Source of the DNA: an uncultured Candidatus Melainabacteria bacterium
GTDB lineage: Bacteria > Cyanobacteriota > Vampirovibrionia > Gastranaerophilales > Gastranaerophilaceae
Direction of reading: 5' to 3'
DNA length: 64,000 nucleotides
Assembly: GCA_934718135.1 (NCBI GenBank)
Contig: CAKUZW010000005.1
Location: 62,001-126,000 of the forward strand
Numbering within the stretch: the first letter of the stretch is position 1; every line of letters starts with the position of its first letter. Shown in pieces: positions 27,248 to 34,973 of this stretch. The position numbers and the translations under genes are program-made. The notes beneath the pieces were generated by a model. The model made no database searches. It was not told the DNA's origin and saw only the letters and a list, made by a program, of their open reading frames with translations.

Positions 27248-28609
27248 TTAATTATTCAAACTGTGGATTGGTGCAGGGATTCTTCCACCTCTTTTAACGA
27301 ATTTTGTAGAAGAAAGTTCATTAATCGGCATTATTGGAGCTTCTCCTAATAGTCCGCCATAAGAAATTCTATCTCCGACATCTTTTCCTGCGGCAGGTAT
27401 AATTCTAACCGCAGTTGTTTTTTTGTTAATCATACCGATTGCCATTTCATCTGCAATTATTCCTGCTATAGTATCTGTTGGTGTTTTCCCCGGGATTGCA
27501 ATCATATCAAGCCCGACAGAACAAACAGAAGTCATTGCTTCAAGTTTGTTAAAAGTTAAATAACCTTTTGTTGCAGCTTCAATCATACCTGCATCTTCAG
27601 ATACCGGAATAAAAGCACCTGACAAACCTCCAACATGAGAACTTGCCATAATTCCGCCTTTTTTAACGGCATCATTAAGCATTGCTAGTGCTGCAGTTGT
27701 TCCGTGTGCTCCGGCATGTTCAAGACCCATGGCTTGGAAAATTCCTGCTACGCTATCACCTAAAGCAGGTGTTGGAGCTAAAGATAAATCTATTACCCCA
27801 AACGGAATATCTAATCTTTTTGCTAATTTTCTACCTACAAGTTCTCCGGTTGAAGTAATTTTATAAGCAATTTCTTTAATTTTATTTGCAAGTTCACTCA
27901 TATCAGCATCATCAGGCAATGCTTCAACTGCTGCTCTTACAACCCCTGGGCCTGAAACACCAATGTTTAGTGCACATTCAGGTTCACCCATTCCACAGAA
28001 TGCACCTGCCATAAACGGATTATCTCCAGGAACATTACAGAATACAACAAGTTTTGCTGCACCTATTCCGTCATTGTCTTTTGTTAATTCTGCGGATTTT
28101 TTAATAATTTCAGACATCTTTAAAACAGCATCCATATTTATGCCGGCTTTAGAAGATGCAACATTGATTGAAGAACAAACTCTTTCTGTTGTTGCAAGAG
28201 CTTCGGGGATACTTTCGATTAGTAATTTATCTCCTTTTGTGAAACCTTTTTCAACAAGTGCTGAAAAACCACCGACAAAATTTACACCAACTTCTTTTGC
28301 TGCCTTATCAAGAGTTTGAGCTATCCTAACATAATCAGGATTTTTGCAAGCCTCACCAATAAGTGAAATCGGAGTTACTGCAATTCTTTTATTGATAATA
28401 GGAATTGAATATTCATCTGCTAACTCATCAGCATAAGCAACAAGATTTTTTGCGTATTTTTTTATCTTGTTATAAATATTATCGCAAACTTTGTCGATAT
28501 CTTCTGATATACAATCTCTCAAACTCAATGCCAGTGTAACTGTTCTGATATCAAGGTTGTAGAGTTTAATCATATTTATTGTTTCTAATATATTATTTTC
28601 ATCAAGCAT
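27248..28609 (-). CDS. PFL family protein (UPF0210/DUF711)
   Basis: A 453-aa protein matching the UPF0210/PFL family: ETINMIKLYNLDIRTVTLALSLRDC near the start, GFSALVEKGF, CNVPGDNPFMAGAFCGMGEPE, LAPTPALGDSVAGIF and a C-terminal GGRIPAPIHSL. The family is related in fold to pyruvate formate-lyase-like proteins, but its activity is not known. ATG 28609 is chosen because AAGGAAAG lies upstream; a longer frame would overlap the OmpA-like gene. It sits two bases after the OmpA-like gene, so it is co-transcribed with the stator-like pair, an unusual partnership. Confidence 0.88.
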   Translation of the reverse strand: MLDENNILETINMIKLYNLDIRTVTLALSLRDCISEDIDKVCDNIYNKIKKYAKNLVAYADELADEYSIPIINKRIAVTPISLIGEACKNPDYVRIAQTLDKAAKEVGVNFVGGFSALVEKGFTKGDKLLIESIPEALATTERVCSSINVASSKAGINMDAVLKMSEIIKKSAELTKDNDGIGAAKLVVFCNVPGDNPFMAGAFCGMGEPECALNIGVSGPGVVRAAVEALPDDADMSELANKIKEIAYKITSTGELVGRKLAKRLDIPFGVIDLSLAPTPALGDSVAGIFQAMGLEHAGAHGTTAALAMLNDAVKKGGIMASSHVGGLSGAFIPVSEDAGMIEAATKGYLTFNKLEAMTSVCSVGLDMIAIPGKTPTDTIAGIIADEMAIGMINKKTTAVRIIPAAGKDVGDRISYGGLLGEAPIMPINELSSTKFVKRGGRIPAPIHSLNN

Positions 28610-28611
28610 TT

Positions 28612-29307
28612 TTAGTCTTTCCTTAATCCTAGTGCGGTTGATACATTCCAATCTTTAACTTTTAATTTTAATTCAACTCTCCTGCTTTTATTATAATCTT
28701 CTTTACCGTTAACTAAAACAGGTTCATTGTAGCTTTTGCCTTCAACAACAAGTTTCTTTCTGAATTCATCAGAATATTTTTTGTCATAATTTGTTGTCAA
28801 AATATATTCTGCCACGGCGTTAGCTCTTTTCAAACTTAAATCCATGTTTCTCAAAAACTGTTCATCCTTGGATTTTACACCGGCAAACATCTGCGAATCC
28901 GTATGTCCTTGGACAACAATATTATCAATTTGTCCGGCCAACTCTTTGTCTGCAAAGATTGTATTTATATATATAGGTGCAAGTTTGTCTAACAATTTTT
29001 TCCCTTGTGGAGTCAAGACATAACTGTTTAGTTCGAATAATTCTCCATCAGAGATTTTTAAATCGCCTGACATTTTATCTATATCGGCAACAATCTCAGA
29101 ATTCTTTAATCCTTCGCTAATTTTTTTTGAAACATCCATCTGAACTTTTTGTTGTTGAATATTTTGTTGTGAAAAACCGGTCATTGCAAGTACAAATAGA
29201 GTAATGAAGATAATTGCCAAACCAAGTAAAAGGTCTGCCATCGTTACCCAAAAGATATTTCCGCTATCTTCGTCACTATTCTTTTTTCCTCTGAATTGTA
29301 TTACCAT
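28612..29307 (-). CDS. OmpA/MotB-domain protein, ZorB-like stator partner
   Basis: A 231-aa inner-membrane protein. One helix near the N-terminus (FWVTMADLLLGLAIIFITLFV, residues 19-39) has an Asp in the position of the proton-carrying Asp of MotB/ZorB. A C-terminal OmpA-like peptidoglycan-binding domain follows (VVQGHTDSQMF...SLKRANAVAEYIL...KSRRVELKLKV). The gene follows a MotA/ZorA-like gene by 15 bases, giving a stator-type pair. Flagellar MotB is unlikely: no flagellar genes are seen. ZorC/D/E genes of Zorya defence are also absent. It may power an unknown envelope machine. Confidence 0.85.
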   Translation of the reverse strand: MVIQFRGKKNSDEDSGNIFWVTMADLLLGLAIIFITLFVLAMTGFSQQNIQQQKVQMDVSKKISEGLKNSEIVADIDKMSGDLKISDGELFELNSYVLTPQGKKLLDKLAPIYINTIFADKELAGQIDNIVVQGHTDSQMFAGVKSKDEQFLRNMDLSLKRANAVAEYILTTNYDKKYSDEFRKKLVVEGKSYNEPVLVNGKEDYNKSRRVELKLKVKDWNVSTALGLRKD

Positions 29308-29322
29308 TTTATCCTTTTTATT

Positions 29323-30228
29323 TTAGAACAAATCATCTACATCGTCTGACTTGTTAGCTTTAGCCGCTTCTTTCAGTTGTTTGTTCAATTGATTTAATCC
29401 AAAAATCAAGTTTTCAAGGTAAGGCACTAAGTTGCTTGCCATACTTGAATTAAACGCTGTTTTGAATTGAGCAGGTATATTTGTCATTAAGTTTGCAGCC
29501 GAATTGTTTTGAATTTTCGTTTCTCTTAACAACTCATACAAGAATTTTTCTGATGAAATACTTGCAAATAATGAGCCCATAATTTCTTGAATTTTATTTA
29601 ATGGAGTTTTACACATTTTGTTATATAAAATTCTCTCTATCATTAAATAAATAAGAGATGACCCAACCGCAATAACTGATACTAATGCCGCAGTCTGCAT
29701 ACTTGTCATAAAACTTGAAACAGAAGCTATAGTTTTTTCTTGAGTTGAAAAATCAATTCTCCCAAACGCGATTGCAATATTCAAAAATGTGAACAATGGA
29801 CCAAAACCTGTTAAAACAGTTGGAATTGTTTGTACCATTTTGAAATTGAATTTTGAAGTTACAAGAGTTTCTTCGTTGAAGAAATACAAAGGGTCAACCG
29901 TTGTTTGAATATTTTGGACTGTGGATGAAATATCTTGGTATTTCAAATCTTTTCCTTCTGCTTTTAATGGAATAGATTCTGAAAAAACTAATGTATTTTT
30001 GAATTCAGACCAAATTGCACTCACATAAGGGTTCCCACTCATCCAATTGTCAATTTCTTTAAATCTGAAATTTAAATCATTTCTTTTGAACGGTGCCATA
30101 AAATTAATCAAAATACTTAAATTTTTGTATGTTGCAACGTATTTTGCAAAACAATAGATTGTAGAAGCTACAAACACCAATACAACAATTAAAATGGGTA
30201 CATCCGATATAAATTTAGTCAAATCCAT
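29323..30228 (-). CDS. MotA/TolQ/ZorA-like membrane protein
   Basis: A 301-aa membrane protein: helix 1 at residues 8-27, a cytoplasmic stretch, helices 2 and 3 around residues 135-160 (MVQTIPTVLTGFGPLFTFLNIAIAFG) and 175-200, and a helical C-terminal tail. The PxxLTGFGPLFTF pattern resembles the Pro-Gly region of ZorA and other MotA/ExbB/TolQ-type proton channels. It is paired with the OmpA/MotB-domain gene downstream. The similarity to ZorA is by pattern only and should be treated as a hypothesis. The long tail may carry the signal to a cytoplasmic partner, as in ZorA. Confidence 0.72.
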   Translation of the reverse strand: MDLTKFISDVPILIVVLVFVASTIYCFAKYVATYKNLSILINFMAPFKRNDLNFRFKEIDNWMSGNPYVSAIWSEFKNTLVFSESIPLKAEGKDLKYQDISSTVQNIQTTVDPLYFFNEETLVTSKFNFKMVQTIPTVLTGFGPLFTFLNIAIAFGRIDFSTQEKTIASVSSFMTSMQTAALVSVIAVGSSLIYLMIERILYNKMCKTPLNKIQEIMGSLFASISSEKFLYELLRETKIQNNSAANLMTNIPAQFKTAFNSSMASNLVPYLENLIFGLNQLNKQLKEAAKANKSDDVDDLF

Positions 30229-30281
30229 AAATCCACCGTCCTTGCGGTTATTGTAGCATATTTTTTGCTGTCAGGCAATAT

Positions 30282-30947
30282 TTATTCCATAACAAACTTT
30301 GTTAGAGAATGAATATATTTTCCTATTAAAATAAGAACAAAACTTCCAACAAAATCATAAAGTATTTTCAATCCGCTTTGGGCTGAAATCCAACCTTCAA
30401 TAAACGTTGACCCATCGTGTTTGATTAGTGCAATAATTATCATATAAAAAATTCCACAAATATGGATAGTCAAAACCCCTGACAATGCTGCTAAAAACAT
30501 ATTTTTAAATGAGTAAGTTTTTTTCAAAGCATTTCCTGCAATCAAAACGGCAGGAATATAAGCTAAAATATAACCAAAGCTATATTCTGTTACGTATCTT
30601 ATTCCGCCCCCTAATGCAAATACAGGAGCAAAGAAAAGCCCGCCTAAAATATATAAAACAACACTTGTTAATGCCATTCTTCTTCCCAAAACAGAACAAA
30701 TAAACATCACGATAGGAATTTGCGGGATTATACTGAAACATGTTATAAAATCTTCTGAAGTTAAATTTTTATTAGTGAAAAAATCTAACGGTAAAAAATA
30801 ATGTTTGATATTGATATTTACAAAAGTCGCCCCAACAAGCAAAAGTGTACAAAACAAAATCACAACCAAATTCAGCATAGGAATTTTAATTCTTTGCTGT
30901 CTTTTGTCTATTCTTTTCATTTTTGGAATTAAAACTTCTTGTGTCAT
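30282..30947 (-). CDS. bioY: Biotin transporter S component, BioY family
   Basis: A 221-aa membrane protein with about six helices, matching the BioY family: SIIPQIPIVMFICSVLGRRMALTSVVLYILGGLFFAPVFALGGG, then YSFGYILAYIPAVLIAG. BioY binds biotin and works alone or with the ECF EcfAT module. The start overlaps the rimI stop by 4 bases, so it is translationally coupled. A biotin synthase gene lies at 40822 and the biotin carrier/carboxylase genes at 44861-46742. No other bio genes are seen here. Confidence 0.85.
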   Translation of the reverse strand: MTQEVLIPKMKRIDKRQQRIKIPMLNLVVILFCTLLLVGATFVNINIKHYFLPLDFFTNKNLTSEDFITCFSIIPQIPIVMFICSVLGRRMALTSVVLYILGGLFFAPVFALGGGIRYVTEYSFGYILAYIPAVLIAGNALKKTYSFKNMFLAALSGVLTIHICGIFYMIIIALIKHDGSTFIEGWISAQSGLKILYDFVGSFVLILIGKYIHSLTKFVME

Positions 30948-31477
30948 TTGATTATAATTTTACCTTCCAATTCACTTGCGATTTTGTCATAATTTAATTT
31001 GAATTCGTCAAAGAAAATATTTTTTGTCCACATAATGAGTGCATCTTCGTTGTTGTCTTGATAGTAGCCTTTTCTTGTTCCAAAGGAGCTAAAACCATAT
31101 TTTGTGTACAAATTTATTGCTGGAATATTGCTAACTCTGACTTCTAGCGTGATATATTTAATTTTTTCTAAATAGCAATCGTCAATAATCCTTTTTAATA
31201 ACGCCTCACCATATTTTCGTCTTCTAAAATCCGAAGAAATGGCAATATTTGTAATATGTGCCTCGTCCAAAATATGCCAACACCCTGCATATCCAACTAA
31301 AGTTCCATCCTTTGTAAAAACAGAATAGTATCTTGCAAGTTCATTACTTAATTCGTTTAAGAAAGACTCTTTTGACCAATGATGATCCCCATAAGCCCTC
31401 TCTTCAATTGCAATAATTCCGTCAACATCATCAGGACTCATTCTTCTTATTGTGATTGTTTCCAACTCAGATTGCAT
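30944..31477 (-). CDS. rimI: Ribosomal protein S18-alanine N-acetyltransferase (RimI-like GNAT)
   Basis: A 177-aa GNAT acetyltransferase. The acetyl-CoA loop is FRRRKYGEALLKRIID (residues about 83-98), preceded by HITNIAISSDF and followed by LEVRVSNIPAINLYTKYGFSSFGTRKGYY, the RimI signature. It acetylates the N-terminus of S18, or other N-termini. The gene starts directly after an extended -10 (TGcTAACAT) with only six bases between, so its mRNA is probably leaderless. It heads the minus-strand cluster with bioY. Confidence 0.88.
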   Translation of the reverse strand: MQSELETITIRRMSPDDVDGIIAIEERAYGDHHWSKESFLNELSNELARYYSVFTKDGTLVGYAGCWHILDEAHITNIAISSDFRRRKYGEALLKRIIDDCYLEKIKYITLEVRVSNIPAINLYTKYGFSSFGTRKGYYQDNNEDALIMWTKNIFFDEFKLNYDKIASELEGKIIIK

Positions 31478-31483
31478 AACTTT

Positions 31484-31492
31484 ATGTTAGCA
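31484..31492 (-). promoter_or_regulatory. Extended -10 element for rimI, leaderless start
   Basis: On the minus strand TGcTAACAT is followed by exactly six bases and the rimI ATG, so the predicted first transcribed base is the A of the start codon. Confidence 0.5.
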
Positions 31493-31534
31493 CGAGAAAT
31501 TAATAAAGTCTATGTTCTTATAAACATCCCAAAA

Positions 31535-32494
31535 CTATTTATTCCATGATTTTTTTAGTTTTAGAACTTGTTTAATGACATTTTTCTTGTCTCTTACTTT
31601 TACATATTTTTTCTTCTGTGGATTGATTATACAAAATCCGCTATTACAGTTTGTATATAACCATTTCTTTATACACATTCCATTTTCTTTTTCGCAAGTT
31701 ACTTCCGGAAGTTTGGCTTTATCTTTTGAATTGTCAATCAAATCAGGGATAAGAACAAATTTATCGTCAAGTTGATCTTGATTGTTTTTGAATTCTTGTT
31801 CTAAAAATTCTTTATTTGCAAGTGTATTTTCTTTCTCCTGTTTTACCCAATAAACAATATTTTTATTTGATGTCAGGAAGTTAAAATATTCATCGTGTTC
31901 TTTGGTGTCATCATAAACTTCTTGAGGGATATCAAGTTCTAAAGTTGACAGGAATGAATAAGTCGGAATAGATACTTCGACTTTTTGTTTTTCTTTTGGT
32001 AGAAGTGTCAAAAATACAATACCCGCAGTCAAAATAAAAGATGCTGTCAGTGCAATCCACCATTTTACCCAACTTTGTTGACATTTGTGGAAATCAGCTT
32101 CGTTTTTATAGATAACTTCTTCCCAAGCCCACTGATTACCTTTAATTCCTGCCCATAATGCAATAACAAATGCCGCAATAAATCCGTAAGGAATAAATAA
32201 TAATACCGGAATAGAAAGGAGTTCCCATTTTTTATATTTTAATCCCCAAATCCAATTGAATAAAAACGCTCCCCAATTGAATTTGTTTGCAATTGAATCA
32301 GGAACATCTTCTCCTGTACCTGAACTGTTTTCAGGTTTTATGATTGTTACTTTTTGCTTTTCTTTCTTTTTGATAGTAATTTTATCGAAAAATTCATCAA
32401 TCGTTATTTCATTTTGCTCTTCTTGATTTTCTATTTCGTTGAAATTAAAAAGCTTTTCGTCATCATTATTCGGCGTATTATCCATATTTTCCAT
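31535..32494 (-). CDS. Membrane protein of unknown function (DUF2628-like core)
   Basis: A 319-aa protein with an acidic, disordered N-terminus (1-75), a compact hydrophobic part FNWGAFLFNWIWGLKYKKW followed by two helices (about 95-120), a third helix near 150-170, and a C-terminal soluble region with four Cys. The FNWGAFxFxWxWGLxxKKW pattern is that of DUF2628-type small membrane domains. AAGGGG precedes the first of two ATGs. Function unknown; the second half is likely outside the cytoplasm, given its cysteines. Confidence 0.72.
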   Translation of the reverse strand: MENMDNTPNNDDEKLFNFNEIENQEEQNEITIDEFFDKITIKKKEKQKVTIIKPENSSGTGEDVPDSIANKFNWGAFLFNWIWGLKYKKWELLSIPVLLFIPYGFIAAFVIALWAGIKGNQWAWEEVIYKNEADFHKCQQSWVKWWIALTASFILTAGIVFLTLLPKEKQKVEVSIPTYSFLSTLELDIPQEVYDDTKEHDEYFNFLTSNKNIVYWVKQEKENTLANKEFLEQEFKNNQDQLDDKFVLIPDLIDNSKDKAKLPEVTCEKENGMCIKKWLYTNCNSGFCIINPQKKKYVKVRDKKNVIKQVLKLKKSWNK

Positions 32495-32668
32495 ATTTTC
32501 CCCTTAAAATACTTGATTATATACAAGTATAATATATTTTAGGTCGGATGTAAACTTTTTAAAGTTTTGTATGTATTTAGAGTTGATTTTTTGTTATACC
32601 CGTGTTAGGATACTTTTCGTAGGATTATTATTTTTCAAATGTTATTATTCTTATTACGACGTAGCAGA

Positions 32669-32674
32669 TATAGT
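32669..32674 (+). promoter_or_regulatory. -10 element of the riboswitch-like transcript
   Basis: TATAGT is placed so that the predicted transcript start (7 bases on) is the first G of GAGGC at 32681, the 5' strand of the closing stem. The -35 is weak. Confidence 0.45.
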
Positions 32675-32680
32675 ATTTTT

Positions 32681-32768
32681 GAGGCTTGTTAGCAGGACAA
32701 GATACTTTGTTATTGTCGTAAATCTTTCGAAAGCAGGGCCTCATCGCAAATAAGGTTCTGTTTTTTTG
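32681..32768 (+). ncRNA. Candidate riboswitch-like leader RNA with a competing terminator
   Basis: The RNA can form P1 (GAGGC 32681-32685 with GCCTC 32738-32742) enclosing two hairpins: GACAA/TTGTC (32696-32700 with 32713-32717) and CTTTCGAAAG (32724-32733). An alternative stem, CAGGGCCT (32734-32741) with AGGTTCTG (32753-32760, including G-U pairs), is followed by seven T residues and looks like a terminator. The 3' strand of P1 overlaps the 5' arm of the terminator, so the two cannot form together. This is the layout of a transcriptional ON switch. It matches no riboswitch class that I recognise. Confidence 0.45.
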
Positions 32769-32848
32769 TTACAAATGGTAAATAATAATTGTAAAAATAG
32801 CAATTAATAATTTGTTAGATAGTTAAAAAAGAGGTGAAGGTTAGAATT

Positions 32849-32935
32849 ATGAAACATAAAAATATCCGACGAAACTCAATAGTGAAAGCGAATGCTCCAA
32901 TCGTGAAATTAATGAATTTAATTTGGGGCTTGTAA
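32849..32935 (+). CDS. Candidate 28-aa small protein after the riboswitch-like leader
   Basis: ATG at 32849 is preceded by AGGTGAAGG at a good distance (8 bases). The frame encodes MKHKNIRRNSIVKANAPIVK followed by LMNLIWGL, a basic N-terminus with an amphipathic end. It is too short to recognise. It may be a real small protein or a leader peptide for the FxG protein downstream. Confidence 0.35.
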   Translation: MKHKNIRRNSIVKANAPIVKLMNLIWGL

Positions 32936-32998
32936 TACACAAGTTGAGGCAGAAAAGCACGTTTTGTCCTGTTTTTCTGTATAGAGGAAAAATATAAA

Positions 32999-34321
32999 AT
33001 GATACCAAAAATAACAACAAGTACAGTATACTCCACACTAGGAAATAATAGCTCATTAGTCCCATTAGCAATCAAAGATATTGCAAACAGTTGCGGTTTA
33101 ACCGCTGCTTCATATATGTCAGGGGATGATGCAGAGGGAAAAGATAGATTTATAGATGAATTTGGAACTCAGGCAATTTGGCTTTGGGGAATTCCTGCTT
33201 ATAAAAAAGTGCTGGATGTTGCATTGTTTAAACCTGCAAAATTAGACCCTGAAGTAGATGCAAGAATTCTTAAAGATGCAAATATTTTAAAACTTGCAAA
33301 AAAATATGCCCCAAATGACAAAATTAAAAATAGCTTGAAGGCTGTTGCTGAACATCAAACTAAATTTAAAGCTCTTACAGTTGCGAAGTTTGCGGCTTCT
33401 ACAATTTTGACTGCCGGAACTTATTTAGGTTTGACTAAATTTAGACACAACTATACTGAGGAAAAAATTAAAAAAGATTTCTTTGAAAAACAAAAAGCTA
33501 AACAAAATAATAAAAATAAAGATGCGAATATTCCGTTCTCATCAGCATTTTCTAACGTTCACAATTTAACAAATAAAAATGTATCATTTACAGGCGGAGT
33601 TCAAGATTTTATTTTTGACCCTGTTAAAAACTTAATGCTTGTAGACGGTGCTATCACCGGAGAGAGATTGACACATGCGAAAAACCCTCAAGATTTTCTA
33701 GGATACACAATTAAAGAAGGTTTTTTCTGGGCATTTATGTATTTTGCAGGCCCTGCATTAGCTAAAGCTCTTGAAAAACATGCAGATAAAAAAGGAAAAT
33801 CAATTGACCTTGATTCAAGAGTAATTTTTGGTGATGATTTGCCGAAAGCATTTCAAAATAAAAATAATTATCTTGTTAATCAAATTAAAGAATTTAGAAA
33901 AGCTGCCACTGACGATGCAAAACTTTATGAATTTGCAGTAAATCCGAAAGAAAACAATTTAATCATTAAATTGGCAAAAGATTCTGATGTAATTCAAATG
34001 TTAAAAGAAGATAAATTATTCTTTGCGAAAAAGACAAACAAAGTTGATACAAGAAAATATATCGACTTGAATGAATTGAGAGGCGTTTGTGATAAAGTTG
34101 AAAAATTATTCAATCAATATCAAAAATCTTCTCTATCTTTGAATGACTTTTTGAATTCGGTAAAAAGCTTGAAAAAAGCATCAATTATCAAAAATATCGG
34201 AGCTTGTATCGGAGCATTAGGTATTGTCGCTCCTGCAATTATGCTTGGACTAAGAAAACTTAATCCAGATTATCAAGTAAGAGCCGATATTGAGAAAAAA
34301 CTTGCTGCCCAAGCGGCTTAA
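32999..34321 (+). CDS. FxG-motif protein, unknown function (440 aa)
   Basis: I cannot assign a function. The protein alternates hydrophobic helices with Lys-rich stretches: a helical block after residue 40, a hydrophobic helix near 125-145 followed by YTEEKIKKDF, the NVSFTG motif near residue 197, a hydrophobic segment EGFFWAFMYFAGPALA near 245, and a last hydrophobic helix near 405-425. The same blocks occur in another order in the 692-aa protein at 5494. AGAGG precedes the ATG. It lies downstream of the riboswitch-like RNA at 32681 and could be its target gene. Confidence 0.7.
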   Translation: MIPKITTSTVYSTLGNNSSLVPLAIKDIANSCGLTAASYMSGDDAEGKDRFIDEFGTQAIWLWGIPAYKKVLDVALFKPAKLDPEVDARILKDANILKLAKKYAPNDKIKNSLKAVAEHQTKFKALTVAKFAASTILTAGTYLGLTKFRHNYTEEKIKKDFFEKQKAKQNNKNKDANIPFSSAFSNVHNLTNKNVSFTGGVQDFIFDPVKNLMLVDGAITGERLTHAKNPQDFLGYTIKEGFFWAFMYFAGPALAKALEKHADKKGKSIDLDSRVIFGDDLPKAFQNKNNYLVNQIKEFRKAATDDAKLYEFAVNPKENNLIIKLAKDSDVIQMLKEDKLFFAKKTNKVDTRKYIDLNELRGVCDKVEKLFNQYQKSSLSLNDFLNSVKSLKKASIIKNIGACIGALGIVAPAIMLGLRKLNPDYQVRADIEKKLAAQAA

Positions 34322-34333
34322 CCCATAAAAACC

Positions 34334-34376
34334 TTGACAAAACCAAGAAATATAGATAAAATGATAATAGTTATCA
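34334..34376 (+). promoter_or_regulatory. Promoter and Fur/PerR-type box of the fur-rubredoxin operon
   Basis: TTGACA (34334-34339) and TAAAAT (34357-34362) are 17 bases apart. The perfect palindrome TGATAA-TAG-TTATCA (34362-34376) starts at the end of the -10, so the regulator encoded next probably represses its own transcript. Confidence 0.75.
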
Positions 34377-34391
34377 ATTTGAGTTAGGCAA

Positions 34392-34781
34392 ATGAATTAT
34401 TCAAAACAAAGAGAAATTATCTTGGATACATTATCAAAAAATGCAATCCATCCAACTGCAGAAGCGTTGTTGGAATTCTTAAAGTCTGATAATTCAAATG
34501 TCGGGATGACGACTCTTTACCGAAATTTAAATCAATTGGCAGAAGCCGGTTTGATAAAAAAAATTGATGGTTTGGAGCCATCTGCTCACTTTGATCACAA
34601 CACTTTTGAACATTATCATTTTATATGCGAAGAATGCAAAAAAGTGTATGATATCCCGTCAAGTGTAGCACCTGACTTGGTTCAGAATACAACAAAAGCT
34701 ACGGGATTTGATATAACAAGCCATGATATAGTTTTTCATGGAATATGTAGTGAATGTAAAAAGAGAAAGGAAACCAATTAA
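34392..34781 (+). CDS. Fur-family regulator (PerR-like)
   Basis: A 129-aa metalloregulator with the winged-helix domain at residues 1-60 (TTLYRNLNQLAEAGLIKKID) and the dimerisation domain behind it. Two CxxC pairs (Cys79/Cys82 and Cys119/Cys122) form the structural zinc site; HFDHNTFEHYHF supplies His/Asp ligands for the regulatory metal. The downstream gene encodes rubredoxin, which favours a peroxide-response (PerR) role over iron uptake. The box in its own promoter suggests autoregulation. PerR versus Fur cannot be separated from sequence alone. Confidence 0.88.
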   Translation: MNYSKQREIILDTLSKNAIHPTAEALLEFLKSDNSNVGMTTLYRNLNQLAEAGLIKKIDGLEPSAHFDHNTFEHYHFICEECKKVYDIPSSVAPDLVQNTTKATGFDITSHDIVFHGICSECKKRKETN

Positions 34782-34783
34782 TT

Positions 34784-34924
34784 ATGGAAAAATGGGTATG
34801 TACAGTATGTGGTTATGTTTATGATCCGGCAGAAAACGATAATGTAAAATTTGAAGATTTACCGGATGATTATGTTTGTCCGCTTTGCGGAGTTGGTAAA
34901 GACCAATTTGAAAAAGAAGCTTAA
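34784..34924 (+). CDS. Rubredoxin
   Basis: A 46-aa rubredoxin: CTVCGYVYDP (Cys6 and Cys9) and DDYVCPLCGVGKDQFE (Cys32 and Cys35) bind a single iron. It carries electrons to oxygen- or peroxide-reducing enzymes in anaerobes. It starts 2 bases after the Fur-family gene and ends before a terminator, so the two are one operon. The ribosome site (AAAGG) is about 13 bases away, so coupling to the upstream stop may help. Confidence 0.95.
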   Translation: MEKWVCTVCGYVYDPAENDNVKFEDLPDDYVCPLCGVGKDQFEKEA

Positions 34925-34937
34925 TATATAATAAAAA

Positions 34938-34971
34938 GAAGGCAGGTTAAAACTCAATAACCTGCCTTTTA
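34938..34971. terminator. Bidirectional intrinsic terminator
   Basis: AAGGCAGGTT and AACCTGCCTT form a perfect stem with A and T runs. It separates the rubredoxin gene from the convergent pilin D gene. Confidence 0.9.
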
Positions 34972-34973
34972 AT

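Noticed and set aside
28612..30228. A complete Zorya anti-phage system
   Set aside because: Only the ZorA/ZorB-like pair is seen. No ZorC, ZorD helicase or ZorE nuclease gene is within reach, and the downstream genes are PFL and unknown paralogs.
28612..30228. Flagellar MotA/MotB
   Set aside because: No flagellar gene is in the window, and the channel protein's topology (one early helix, then a hydrophobic pair and a long tail) fits ZorA-like proteins better than MotA.
32571..32753. A 60-aa protein on the plus strand over the riboswitch-like region
   Set aside because: No ribosome site, unusual codon use and overlap with RNA stems and a terminator; it is more likely non-coding.
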